From assembly GCF_900111675.1 (NCBI RefSeq), contig NZ_FOHO01000009.1, positions 62,001 through 126,000 of the forward strand: DNA of 64,000 nucleotides, in the 5' to 3' direction. The DNA comes from Paracoccus homiensis (lineage in GTDB: Bacteria > Pseudomonadota > Alphaproteobacteria > Rhodobacterales > Rhodobacteraceae). Under the pieces are notes generated by a model. It was not told the DNA's origin, did not search any database, and was given only the letters and a program-made list of their open reading frames with translations. The number at the start of each line of letters is the position of its first letter. Positions within the stretch are counted from its first letter, which is position 1. This document shows positions 54,525 to 62,788 of this stretch, piece by piece. The position numbers and the translations under genes were made by a program.

Positions 54525-55441
54525 CATGCCGCGGTCAGCAGCGCCCGTCCGGCCTGGCGCAGGATACCGGCCAGATCCTCGAACCAGCCATCCGGCAGGG
54601 TCGAGCTGCGACGCAGCAAGATCACCTCGCGCGCGGGCTGGGGATCGGGAAAGCGCATCGCGGTCAGTCCGGGCGCGGCGGCCATTTCCTGTGTCAGGGC
54701 AATCTCGGGCAGGAAGGTCAGCCCCATTCCCTGCCCCGCCAGACGACACAAGGTCGACAGCGACGCCGCGCCCAGATCCAGCCGACCGCTGCGCCGGTTC
54801 AGGCCGCAGACTTCCAGCGCCTGATCGCCAAGGCAATGCCCCTCGTCCAGCAGCAACAATTGACCGGGGTCCAGCGCGCGCGGCTGAACCATGCCCGGGC
54901 CGCCCGCCTTCAGATCCCCGATCCGTTGCGCACTGCCCGCCAGCAGAAAGCGGTCGGTAAACAGCGGCATGGCCACCAGACCTTCGTCCCCCGGAGGCGA
55001 GGCGATGACGGCCGCATCCAGTCGGCCCAGGGCCAGTTCCTCGATCAGGCGGTCGGTCTGCGCCTCGCGCAGATGCAGGTCGCGTCCGATGTCGCGCGCG
55101 CGCAGGATCGGCAGGGCCTGCGGCAGCAGATAGGGCGCGACGGTCGGGATCATGCCCAACATCAGCCGGCCACCCTGCCCCGGCTTTCGCAGCCCCTGTT
55201 CCAGCCCCGCCATCGCCGCCAGAACCTTGCGCGCGTGATCGGCCAATCCCCGTCCCTGCGGTGTCAGGACAACGCCGCTGGGGGTACGTTCCACCAGGCG
55301 CGCACCGACCACATCCTCCAGCGCCTTGATCTGCATCGACAAGGCAGGCTGGGTGACGTGGATGGTTTCGGCCGCACGGGTGAAATGCCCCTGTTCGGCA
55401 AGGGCCAGAAAATACCGCAACTGTCGCAGGGTGATGTTCAT
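54524..55441 (-). CDS. oxyR: OxyR-like LysR family regulator
   Basis: The 305-residue protein has an N-terminal LysR HTH (LRQLRYFLALAEQGHFTRAA, VTQPALSMQIKALE) and the peroxide-sensing segment DEGHCLGDQALEVC, in which two Cys are separated by eight residues as in E. coli OxyR (Cys199/Cys208). It should activate peroxide defence, plausibly including the convergent Prx5 gene. Confidence 0.88.
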   Translation of the reverse strand: MNITLRQLRYFLALAEQGHFTRAAETIHVTQPALSMQIKALEDVVGARLVERTPSGVVLTPQGRGLADHARKVLAAMAGLEQGLRKPGQGGRLMLGMIPTVAPYLLPQALPILRARDIGRDLHLREAQTDRLIEELALGRLDAAVIASPPGDEGLVAMPLFTDRFLLAGSAQRIGDLKAGGPGMVQPRALDPGQLLLLDEGHCLGDQALEVCGLNRRSGRLDLGAASLSTLCRLAGQGMGLTFLPEIALTQEMAAAPGLTAMRFPDPQPAREVILLRRSSTLPDGWFEDLAGILRQAGRALLTAA

Positions 55442-55510
55442 AAACGTGACTGATCCGGCGCATTCCGATTTCAGGACGTGACTTATCAGCACAGATCCCG
55501 AAACGCCAAG

Positions 55511-55535
55511 AAAAAGGGCGCCCGAAACGGCGCCC
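55511..55535 (-). terminator. terminator after the DUF6456 gene
   Basis: GGGCGCC (55516-55522) and GGCGCCC (55529-55535) form a stem with a 6-nt loop; on the minus strand it is followed by five Ts. Confidence 0.75.
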
Positions 55536-55561
55536 GCATACTGGTGACTACTGCCTTGTGG

Positions 55562-56701
55562 TCAGCCGATCAGACGCGAGCCGCCGCCATAGACCTCTTC
55601 GTAGTGACGTTCCAACCGCATCAGGGCCAGCCGCAGCACGATCTTGCCCGACCGCGCCGACCAGCCAAGGCGGCGCTCGGTCAACTCGATTCCGTCCAGA
55701 AAGCAGCAGACGCGCAGCACGATATCGCCCATGCCCGGACCCAGTTCGCGCAGCGCGGCGGCAACGCGGTCCCGCGCCGATTCCGATCCGCCGCGCAGAC
55801 CACCACCATTGCGGCTGACATCGATGCCCGAGGTCATGAACCCGTCCCAGTTCTGGGTGACGCGCGGCCCCATCTGCGCAAGCTCGAAATCCTCGCGCAG
55901 GCGCTCACCTGCGGTGACCATCCCCGGCGTCAGGAACGCCTCACCATTCACATCGCGGCGGCGGGCCAGCAGCAGCAGCGGGCTTTCCGCGATGTTGACA
56001 CGGGTACGGCGGCGTTTGCCATCCTCGGGGTCCTGAATGACGCGATCTTCCCAGACGCGGTGTTGATCGGCATGATCGAACCCGGCTTGCGCCTCGGCCA
56101 TGCCCTGGTCCGAGGCCACGGGACTGGCGTCGGTGAAATCGCCGGGCCCCGGAACCGCGTTCCGCTGTCGCGGCGACCGCAGCATCTTGCGCAGCGCATC
56201 GCGGCCACCCGACAGCAGCACATAGCGCTGAATCCGACCGCCCTTGCCCGTCTGCCCGACCCAGCCGCGCAGCGCCAGATCCTGAGCCAGCCGACGATCC
56301 AGGATCGCGGTGCGGATCTCGTCCCGGGTGACAATCGCCTTTTCCATACCTTCGGCCACCGCCATCACGGCACCCGGTTCAGCCAGACGACGCAACACCC
56401 GCAGCAGTTGCTTGCCATCGCGCGATCCATCTTCGGGCAGGTCCTGACGTGCCGACAGCGCATCATCGACCAGTGGATCGTCGCGCCGCTGTTCGAAACG
56501 ACGGATCCGGCGCAGCACGGTCGAGGCATGGCAGCCCATCTCGCGGGCCAGCGCACGGATCGAAACACCGTCTTCGACATGGCGCAGATAAAGGCGGGCA
56601 TCTTCAGGCATATCAAGATGCTTGGGCAGGCTTACGGGAATTTCCGATCGTTGGTCTGCCGCCTTGCAATCGATCGCGAAATCTCCGCTCAGTATGGTCA
56701 T
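55562..56701 (-). CDS. HTH and DUF6456 domain protein
   Basis: The 379-residue protein (ATG 56701 after AAGGGA) has an N-terminal HTH (YLRHVEDGVSIRALAREMGC, HASTVLRRIRRFEQ) and a C-terminal domain with AGERLREDFELAQMGPRVTQ and DIVLRVCCFLDGIELTER typical of the Rhodobacterales DUF6456 proteins. Probably a transcriptional regulator. It is divergent from the DUF6477 gene. Confidence 0.75.
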   Translation of the reverse strand: MTILSGDFAIDCKAADQRSEIPVSLPKHLDMPEDARLYLRHVEDGVSIRALAREMGCHASTVLRRIRRFEQRRDDPLVDDALSARQDLPEDGSRDGKQLLRVLRRLAEPGAVMAVAEGMEKAIVTRDEIRTAILDRRLAQDLALRGWVGQTGKGGRIQRYVLLSGGRDALRKMLRSPRQRNAVPGPGDFTDASPVASDQGMAEAQAGFDHADQHRVWEDRVIQDPEDGKRRRTRVNIAESPLLLLARRRDVNGEAFLTPGMVTAGERLREDFELAQMGPRVTQNWDGFMTSGIDVSRNGGGLRGGSESARDRVAAALRELGPGMGDIVLRVCCFLDGIELTERRLGWSARSGKIVLRLALMRLERHYEEVYGGGSRLIG

Positions 56702-56917
56702 ATCTTGTCCCTTGTGATCCTCGGGTGGCTGCAAAACTAACCACCCTGGGTTGATCCGTGGGCCGCGTCATCTGCGACCGTGTTCCTAAACACAGACGCA
56801 ACATTCCCTAACAAAAACTAAAGATTCGTTGCCTATCCGAGCGCTGCGTTAGCGCAACGGGCAACACACGCATTGGTTGTGTCACAGTCGGTTTTACAGA
56901 AGGAACGGAGATTTCCC

Positions 56918-57316
56918 ATGACCGCCACCACCAATGTCATCGCCTTTCGTCCCCGCAGCGAAAATCCCAGCCTGCGTCGTCCCCGCACCTTGATCCGTGC
57001 CGCCCGCGAAGGGCAATCGGCCTGGCGCCGCGATCGTGATCTGGCGCGTCTGTTGCGCAGCGACAGCGCCCCGCGCCCCGGCCTCGCCCTTGCCCGACTG
57101 CGCGCGGAAGAAGAGATGCTGAACGCCGCGCGCCTTGAGAAGCGCGATGACTATAACATGCATCGCCACGTGTTGCTGATGATCGCCATTCTGGCCGAGA
57201 TGCGCGCCGCGGTCGCCGCCACCCCCGAAGTCAGCGCCGCTCCGCTTGGTGGCATCCTGACTGCGGCCAAGGATCTGATCAACGTCCGCGGAACAGCGAT
57301 CCCAGCACACCTCTGA
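56918..57316 (+). CDS. DUF6477 family protein
   Basis: The 132-residue protein has LRRPRTLIRAAREGQSAWRR, RDLARLLR and a helical ALARLRAEEEMLNAARLEKR, matching the Rhodobacterales DUF6477 pattern. Function unknown. AGGAACGGAG precedes its ATG and it is divergent from the DUF6456 gene. Its end overlaps the convergent ATPase gene by 38 nt. Confidence 0.7.
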   Translation: MTATTNVIAFRPRSENPSLRRPRTLIRAAREGQSAWRRDRDLARLLRSDSAPRPGLALARLRAEEEMLNAARLEKRDDYNMHRHVLLMIAILAEMRAAVAATPEVSAAPLGGILTAAKDLINVRGTAIPAHL

Positions 57317-58865
57317 CCAAGGCTTGCCCCGACTTTGTTCCCAATTGTCGCGCAAGGCTTTTTCCGAAGGTTACGGCAATGCTGTCCGAGCGAGAGCTTC
57401 GTCCGCCGCTGCTGCGGGACTGGCGTGTCCGGTTTCCTGCATCCGGGTCATAGCGGCGGGCGTTGCGATAATCCTCGCGATCCATGTCGAACAGCCCGTC
57501 ATCCGTGGCCTGCTGCCTTTCAGCCTCGGCGCTGGCTTTTGCGGCCTCTTCCGCACGCTTGGCCAACAATTCCTGCGCGGATTCGCGATCCAGCGGCGTG
57601 TCGTATTTCGCCCCCATGATCGACGCGCCGATCACGGCAGAGCGTTCCTGCGCCGTCAGCGGCCCCAGCTGGCTGAAAGGCGGCCGGATCAGCGTGCGCT
57701 GAACGACGCCCGGAATGCCTTTGTTTTCCAGAAGCGAGGTGACGGCCTCGCCGGTGCCGACATTCTGGATCGCCTCGGCCGTGTCGAAATCCGGGTTGGG
57801 GCGGTAATTCTGCGCCGCCATCCGCAGCGCCTTCTGATCCTTGGCCGTATAGGCGCGCAGCGCGTGCTGCACCCGGTTCCCAAGCTGTCCAAGGATATCT
57901 TCGGGAATGTCGGTCGGATTCTGGCTGATGAACCAGACGCTGACACCTTTTGACCGGATCAGGCGGGCGACCTGTTCGACCTTGTCGATCAGCGCCTTGG
58001 GCGCGTCATCGAACAGCAGATGCGCCTCGTCAAAGAAAAACGCCATCTTGGGCCGGTCCGGATCGCCCACCTCGGGCAATTGTTCGAACAGTTCAGACAG
58101 CAGCCACAACAGGAACGTGGCATACAACCGCGGCGAATGCATCAGCCGGTCGGCAGCCAGAACGTTGATCACCCCGCGACCGGATTGATCCTGACGCATC
58201 AGATCCGCAAGTTCCAAGGCCGGCTCGCCGAACAGGTTGTTGCCGCCCTGATTTTCAAGAACCAGCAATGCACGTTGAATGGCCCCGACGCTGGCGGTGC
58301 TGACATTGCCATATTGCAGCGACAGATCCTCGGCATTCTGGCCGACCCAGACCAGCATCGCCTGCAGATCCTTAAGGTCCAGCAGCGCAAGCCCCTGTTC
58401 GTCCGCGACGCGGAAGGCGATGTTCATCACCCCCTCTTGCACATCGGTCAATTCTAGCAGTCGCGACAGCAGCAAAGGGCCCATCTCGGCCGGCGTGGTG
58501 CGCACCGGATGTCCCTTTTCGCCCCAGACATCCCAGAAGGTGACGGGAAAGGATTGATAGTCCAGCGTCAGCCCGATCTGGTCGGCACGTTTGACGAATG
58601 CATCATGCAGCTTCGCCTGTGGCGTGCCGGACAGCGCCAGACCGGACAGATCGCCTTTCACATCCGCCAGGAAGACCGGCACGCCCGCAAGCGACAGCGA
58701 CTCGGCCAGGGTTTGCAACGTAACGGTCTTGCCGGTCCCCGTAGCACCCGCGATCAACCCGTGCCGATTGGCATATTTCAACAGCAACGACTGCGCCGAA
58801 CCGTAGCCCTGCCCTGCTCCGCCGACAAGAACCGTGCCGGATGCCAAGTCCAGAACCTGTTGCAT
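57279..58865 (-). CDS. HerA-like/DUF853 (YjgR) ATPase
   Basis: The 528-residue protein starts at ATG 58865 after GAGGGGTGAAA. Walker A is AGATGTGKT, Walker B is MAFFFDEAHLLF, with VWFISQNPTDIP and LGNRVQHALRAYT as in YjgR/DUF853 proteins. The C-terminal 60 residues are Arg/Ser-rich. The family is related to HerA/FtsK ATPases; its cellular role is unsettled. Confidence 0.88.
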   Translation of the reverse strand: MQQVLDLASGTVLVGGAGQGYGSAQSLLLKYANRHGLIAGATGTGKTVTLQTLAESLSLAGVPVFLADVKGDLSGLALSGTPQAKLHDAFVKRADQIGLTLDYQSFPVTFWDVWGEKGHPVRTTPAEMGPLLLSRLLELTDVQEGVMNIAFRVADEQGLALLDLKDLQAMLVWVGQNAEDLSLQYGNVSTASVGAIQRALLVLENQGGNNLFGEPALELADLMRQDQSGRGVINVLAADRLMHSPRLYATFLLWLLSELFEQLPEVGDPDRPKMAFFFDEAHLLFDDAPKALIDKVEQVARLIRSKGVSVWFISQNPTDIPEDILGQLGNRVQHALRAYTAKDQKALRMAAQNYRPNPDFDTAEAIQNVGTGEAVTSLLENKGIPGVVQRTLIRPPFSQLGPLTAQERSAVIGASIMGAKYDTPLDRESAQELLAKRAEEAAKASAEAERQQATDDGLFDMDREDYRNARRYDPDAGNRTRQSRSSGGRSSRSDSIAVTFGKSLARQLGTKSGQALVRGVLGSLFRGR

Positions 58866-59043
58866 TTTCACCCCTCGCGTGTGCGTTGCACGATCATTTC
58901 GCGCAAAATGTTGCCGTTGCGTACGATTGGACAATACAAAGTTAACTGCTTTGTGCCAGTATGAAGCTGTTCGGGATGCAAATCCTGCATAACGAACCTT
59001 CCTCCCTGTTGGACTGCCGCGCCCCTTGGGCGCGGCTTTTTTT
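58866..59043 (+). ncRNA. candidate small RNA 1 ending in a strong terminator
   Basis: A 9-bp GC stem (59016-59024 and 59028-59036) followed by seven Ts (59037-59043) ends a plus-strand transcript, yet no plus-strand gene lies upstream within 1.7 kb. About 12 nt before the stem is CCTTCCTCCCT, an anti-Shine-Dalgarno type stretch. The 5' end is not defined; TTGGAC near 58927 may be part of a promoter. Confidence 0.45.
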
Positions 59044-59069
59044 GTGATCGCATTTGCCTGATTGGACAG

Positions 59070-59183
59070 TTGACGTCTCACGATCTCGCGACTAGCGTGG
59101 CGACCAATGATGACCGGCCAGTCCGGCAGGGAGCAAGCGTTCAAAAACGCGATCAGGGTCACGGAAAAACCGTGGCCCTTTTT
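59070..59183 (+). ncRNA. candidate small RNA 2 with promoter and terminator
   Basis: TTGACG (59070-59075), a 17-nt spacer and TAGCGT (59093-59098) are followed by about 80 nt with three hairpins: CCGG/CCGG, GCGTT/AACGC, and a 10-bp terminator stem (59155-59164 with 59170-59179) with a T-run. No convincing reading frame ends before the terminator. Confidence 0.5.
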
Positions 59184-59323
59184 CTTTGCCAGCCCAAGAC
59201 ACAGGATGCTTGCAGTCACCCCAAGGTCAAGCCAAGGTGATGCTGTCGAAATCCGTTGCAGCCTGACATCCAAGCGGCAACGTGGTAGTGCCTGCAAAGC
59301 ATTGAGCAAAGGGAAAAAACGAT

Positions 59324-60034
59324 ATGTCCATGAAACCTTCGCACGCGCTTCTGGCTGCTTTGGCCATGATCGCCGCGCCGGCTTTCGCACAAGAGGCAGC
59401 AGACCCTGCGACCCAGGAACCGGCCGCCGATGCCGCCCCCGCCGAGGCTCAGCCCGAAGCTGCAGAGGCGCCCGCCGCCGAAACCGAACAGGCCCCAGCG
59501 GCAGATCAGGCCGAAACCGCGTCAGAAGCCGCAGCCGAAGCCGCCGATCCAGGCCCGAAGGCCGGCGAATATTACGCCCGGACCACGCATCAGGACTGGA
59601 CCATTCGCTGCATCAAGTCGGATCGCGACACCGATCCCTGCGAACTGTATCAGCTGATGAAGGATGGCGACGGCAATTCGGTCGCCGAACTGACGATGAT
59701 CCCGCTGAAGAATGGTGACGTTGCCGCGGGCGCGACCCTTGTTGCGCCGCTGGAAACCGATCTGATCAAGGGGCTGGGCTTTGTCGTCGACAGCGGCAAG
59801 GCGCGCGGCTACCCGTTCAGCTTCTGCGCCCCCGTCGGCTGCGTGTCCCGCATGGGCTTTACCGAGGCCGAGCTGACCCAGCTGAAGCGTGGCGGCAAGG
59901 CGACCGTCAGCCTGCTGCCTTTCGGCGCCGATCCGGAAAAGCCCGTCGAACTGAACCTGTCATTGTCGGGCTTCACAGCCGCGTTCGACGAACTCAGCGA
60001 ACTGGCCGCCACGGTCAGCCAGGACGGCAACTGA
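59324..60034 (+). CDS. IalB (invasion-associated locus B) family periplasmic protein
   Basis: The 236-residue protein has a Sec signal (residues 1-22, ending AFAQ), an Ala/Pro/Glu-rich linker (residues 24-78) and an IalB domain: HQDWTIRCIKSDRDTDPCEL and FSFCAPVGCVSRMGF with four Cys likely in disulfides. In most alphaproteobacteria the function is unknown. The 140 nt upstream follow the second small-RNA terminator. Confidence 0.88.
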   Translation: MSMKPSHALLAALAMIAAPAFAQEAADPATQEPAADAAPAEAQPEAAEAPAAETEQAPAADQAETASEAAAEAADPGPKAGEYYARTTHQDWTIRCIKSDRDTDPCELYQLMKDGDGNSVAELTMIPLKNGDVAAGATLVAPLETDLIKGLGFVVDSGKARGYPFSFCAPVGCVSRMGFTEAELTQLKRGGKATVSLLPFGADPEKPVELNLSLSGFTAAFDELSELAATVSQDGN

Positions 60035-60054
60035 TCCGCCATCCTGCCAAAATG

Positions 60055-60085
60055 AAAACCGCGCCAATCCGGCGCGGTTTTTTTG
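60055..60085. terminator. bidirectional terminator between IalB-family gene and ketosynthase gene
   Basis: An 11-bp stem AAAACCGCGCC (60055-60065) and GGCGCGGTTTT (60071-60081) has a 5-nt loop and Ts to 60084; the A-rich side serves the minus strand. Confidence 0.85.
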
Positions 60086-60110
60086 TCATTATGGTCAGGC
60101 GCGACGAGGA

Positions 60111-61388
60111 TCAGACGCGACGCAGCGCAACCACGGCGTTCAGCCCACCGAAGGAAAACGCATTGGACAGCGCCACCTCGACATCGGCGTCGCGCGCCTC
60201 GTTCGGGACCACGTCCAGCGCGCATTCCGGATCGGGTTCCTGATAGTTGATCGTCGGCGCGACCACACCGTCGCGCAGCGCCATGATACAGGCCAACAGC
60301 TCGACCGCGCCCGTGCCACCGATCAGGTGACCATGCATCGATTTCGTCGAAGAGATCATCAGCCGATCCGCGTGATGGCCGAACGCATGGGCAACAGCGG
60401 CACATTCCGTCTTGTCATTTGCCGCGGTGCCCGTGCCATGGGCGTTGATATAGCCGACCTGATCGGGGTTCAGGTGACCGTCCTGCAACGCACCGGTAAT
60501 CGCGCGTTCGGCACCTTGCGCCGAAGGCATGACGATATCCTGCGCGTCCGAGGACATGGCAAAGCCCACCACCTCGGCCAGCACCTCGGCGCCGCGCTTG
60601 CGGGCGAATTCGTAATCTTCAAAGACGAAAACCCCGGCCCCTTCGCCCTGCACCATTCCGTTGCGATTGGCGCTGAACGGGCGGCAGGCGTCCTTGGACA
60701 TCACGCGCAGGCCTTCCCACGCCTTGACGCCGCCAAAGCACAGCATCGCCTCTGACCCGCCGGTCAGCATGACCTGCGCCGCGCCCGAGCGGATCATCTG
60801 CAGCGCCAGGCCCATCGCGTGGTTCGAGCTGGCGCAGGCCGTCGCCACGGTGAAGGACGGGCCGCGCAGACCGAATTCCATGCTGACATGGCTGGCGGCG
60901 GCATTGTTCATCAGCTTTGGGACGACGAAGGGATGAACGCGGTTCTTCCCCTCTTCATAGACGGCGCGATAGTTTTCGTCCCAGGTGTTCAGACCACCGC
61001 CCGCAGTGCCCAGGATGACGCCGGACCGCAGCCCCAGCGCCCCTTCGAAATTCAGACCCGATTGCGCGACGGCCTGCTTGGCGGACAGAAGCGTGAACTG
61101 GGTGAACTTGTCGTAAAGCAGGATCTGCTGGCGATTGAAATAATCAGCCGGTTCCCAATTGTGGACCTGAGCGCCGATCTGGATCGACAGACGCTCGACA
61201 TCGCGGAAATCCAGCTGCGTGATACCGCAGCGGCCTTCGCGAAACGCCTCCAGCGTCGTCGAAACGTCATGGCCAAGCGCGTTGATCGTGCCCGCCCCCG
61301 TGATCACGACGCGCCGCTGACCGTTCTGGTCAGTGGGCTGAAAACTGGCGATGGCGGCCTTTTTCTTCGGAGATTTCTTCGAGGTCAT
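60111..61388 (-). CDS. beta-ketoacyl-ACP synthase (FabF/KAS II family)
   Basis: The 425-residue condensing enzyme has the Cys-His-His triad in TACASSNHA, NAHGTGTAAND and STKSMHGHLIGGTGA. A Lys-rich N-terminal extension (SKKSPKKKAAIA) is unusual for housekeeping FabF. It follows a dedicated ACP gene with an ATGA overlap, so it probably extends acyl chains on that ACP for a special lipid, likely lipid A. Confidence 0.9.
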   Translation of the reverse strand: MTSKKSPKKKAAIASFQPTDQNGQRRVVITGAGTINALGHDVSTTLEAFREGRCGITQLDFRDVERLSIQIGAQVHNWEPADYFNRQQILLYDKFTQFTLLSAKQAVAQSGLNFEGALGLRSGVILGTAGGGLNTWDENYRAVYEEGKNRVHPFVVPKLMNNAAASHVSMEFGLRGPSFTVATACASSNHAMGLALQMIRSGAAQVMLTGGSEAMLCFGGVKAWEGLRVMSKDACRPFSANRNGMVQGEGAGVFVFEDYEFARKRGAEVLAEVVGFAMSSDAQDIVMPSAQGAERAITGALQDGHLNPDQVGYINAHGTGTAANDKTECAAVAHAFGHHADRLMISSTKSMHGHLIGGTGAVELLACIMALRDGVVAPTINYQEPDPECALDVVPNEARDADVEVALSNAFSFGGLNAVVALRRV

Positions 61389-61651
61389 GCGGCCTTTTCC
61401 GACACCAACCGCTCGACCGCTGAAATGATCGAGCCCATGCTGGTGATATCGAAATCCGACTTCTCGGGTTCATTCGCGTTGAAGGGGATCGAGATGTCGA
61501 ATTCCTCTTCGATGGCAAAGATGGATTCGACCAGCCCAAGGCTGTCGATGCCCAGGTCTTCCGGCGTCGCGCTGTCGGTGACCTGTTCGGGTTCCAGCAT
61601 CGCCTGTTCGGCAATGATTTCGCGGATCCGGGTTTTGATGTCGTTTGTCAT
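61385..61651 (-). CDS. acyl carrier protein, specialised
   Basis: The 88-residue ACP has the phosphopantetheine Ser in DLGIDSLGLVE and an insertion-rich C-terminal half (FNANEPEKSDFDITSM) unlike housekeeping AcpP, recalling the AcpXL-type carriers. It lies between lpxD and the ketosynthase gene. Confidence 0.88.
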   Translation of the reverse strand: MTNDIKTRIREIIAEQAMLEPEQVTDSATPEDLGIDSLGLVESIFAIEEEFDISIPFNANEPEKSDFDITSMGSIISAVERLVSEKAA

Positions 61652-61663
61652 ACGGCCTCCTGT

Positions 61664-62764
61664 TCAGCCCTTTTCCAACAGGCGTGTAACAGTTTCCTGA
61701 AGTTTTGATAGCTGTTGTGCAATACGCGGCAGGCGGCGCATGGCTTTCTGGATTTCCATCTGGGTTTCCATCTTGACCGCCGGATTGCCCAGAACGACGC
61801 GCCCCGCCGGAACGCGCGTGAAGATCTTGGATGCCCCGCCTGCGATCACGTCGTCCCCGATTTCGATATTGTCGTTCACGCCGACCCGACCGGCCAGCAC
61901 CACGCGATTGCCGATCCGTGCCGATCCGGCGATCCCCGCCATGCCGCAGATCAGGCAATCCTCGCCGATGATGACATTGTGGCCGATCTGAACAAGACTA
62001 TCGATCTTGCTGCCGGATCCGATGCGGGTGGCGCGGATGGTGCCACGGTCGATGCTGGTATTCGCGCCGACCTCGACATCGTCGCCGATCTCGACGCCGC
62101 CAAGGGAATGGATCCGGGTCCAGTGTTGCTGGGTGATCCCGTCGCGCGTCCCAAGGGTACGGCGGATTTCCTCGATGCCCGATTCCTCGGGTGTCACGAA
62201 GGAAAACCCATCCCCCCCGATCGAGGCATTCGGTTGCAAGATCAGCCGATCACCGGCCCGCACCTCATGCGCGACCCGCACACCCGGATGCAGTAGGGCA
62301 TCATCACCGATGACGGAGTCGCGCCCGATACTGACATGCGAGGCGATCCGGGCATTCCTGCCGATCCGGACATTCGGCCCGATAACAACCAGCGGGCCGA
62401 TGGCCGCGTTTTCGCCGATCACTGCGCTGGGGTCGATCACGGCCGAGGGATGAATGCCCGGCTGAACCTGCGGCCCCTTGTCGAAGGCCCGCGTCAGTCC
62501 CGCCATCACCAGACGTGGCCGCGGCGCAAAGATTGCCGCGCGCAGCCCATAGGCCGCAGGATCCATGCCCACCGCAAGAATGGCGATGCTGCCGGGTTTC
62601 AGCGCTTCGGCGTATTTCGGCGCCATCGCCATGGCGATCAGACCGCCCTGTGGCCCGACAGGATCGACCTGCGCAGGCTCTCCGGCACCGGTCACGCACA
62701 GCGACAGGTCACCCCACGCCTCGGCCTGCAATGCGTTGGCCAGATCACCGATCGTCACGGACAT
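61664..62764 (-). CDS. lpxD: UDP-3-O-acylglucosamine N-acyltransferase
   Basis: The 366-residue left-handed beta-helix protein has many hexapeptide repeats ([29 protein letters not shown]), GGDGFSF, and the catalytic His in [10 protein letters not shown]. It adds the amide-linked acyl chain to the lipid A precursor. This may be the extra copy seen in some Rhodobacterales, because it is with the special ACP rather than fabZ-lpxA-lpxB. Confidence 0.9.
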   Translation of the reverse strand: MSVTIGDLANALQAEAWGDLSLCVTGAGEPAQVDPVGPQGGLIAMAMAPKYAEALKPGSIAILAVGMDPAAYGLRAAIFAPRPRLVMAGLTRAFDKGPQVQPGIHPSAVIDPSAVIGENAAIGPLVVIGPNVRIGRNARIASHVSIGRDSVIGDDALLHPGVRVAHEVRAGDRLILQPNASIGGDGFSFVTPEESGIEEIRRTLGTRDGITQQHWTRIHSLGGVEIGDDVEVGANTSIDRGTIRATRIGSGSKIDSLVQIGHNVIIGEDCLICGMAGIAGSARIGNRVVLAGRVGVNDNIEIGDDVIAGGASKIFTRVPAGRVVLGNPAVKMETQMEIQKAMRRLPRIAQQLSKLQETVTRLLEKG

Positions 62765-62788
62765 AAGCGCCCTCCTTTTGACCGCGAT

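Noticed and set aside
58961..59047. A 28-codon peptide frame
   Set aside because: It runs through the terminator hairpin and T-run, has no ribosome site and is better explained as part of a non-coding RNA.
59103..59183. SRP (4.5S) RNA, because GTCCGGCAGGGAGCA resembles its conserved tip
   Set aside because: The flanking arms do not pair into the long hairpin required and the tip loop is not the usual GGAA.
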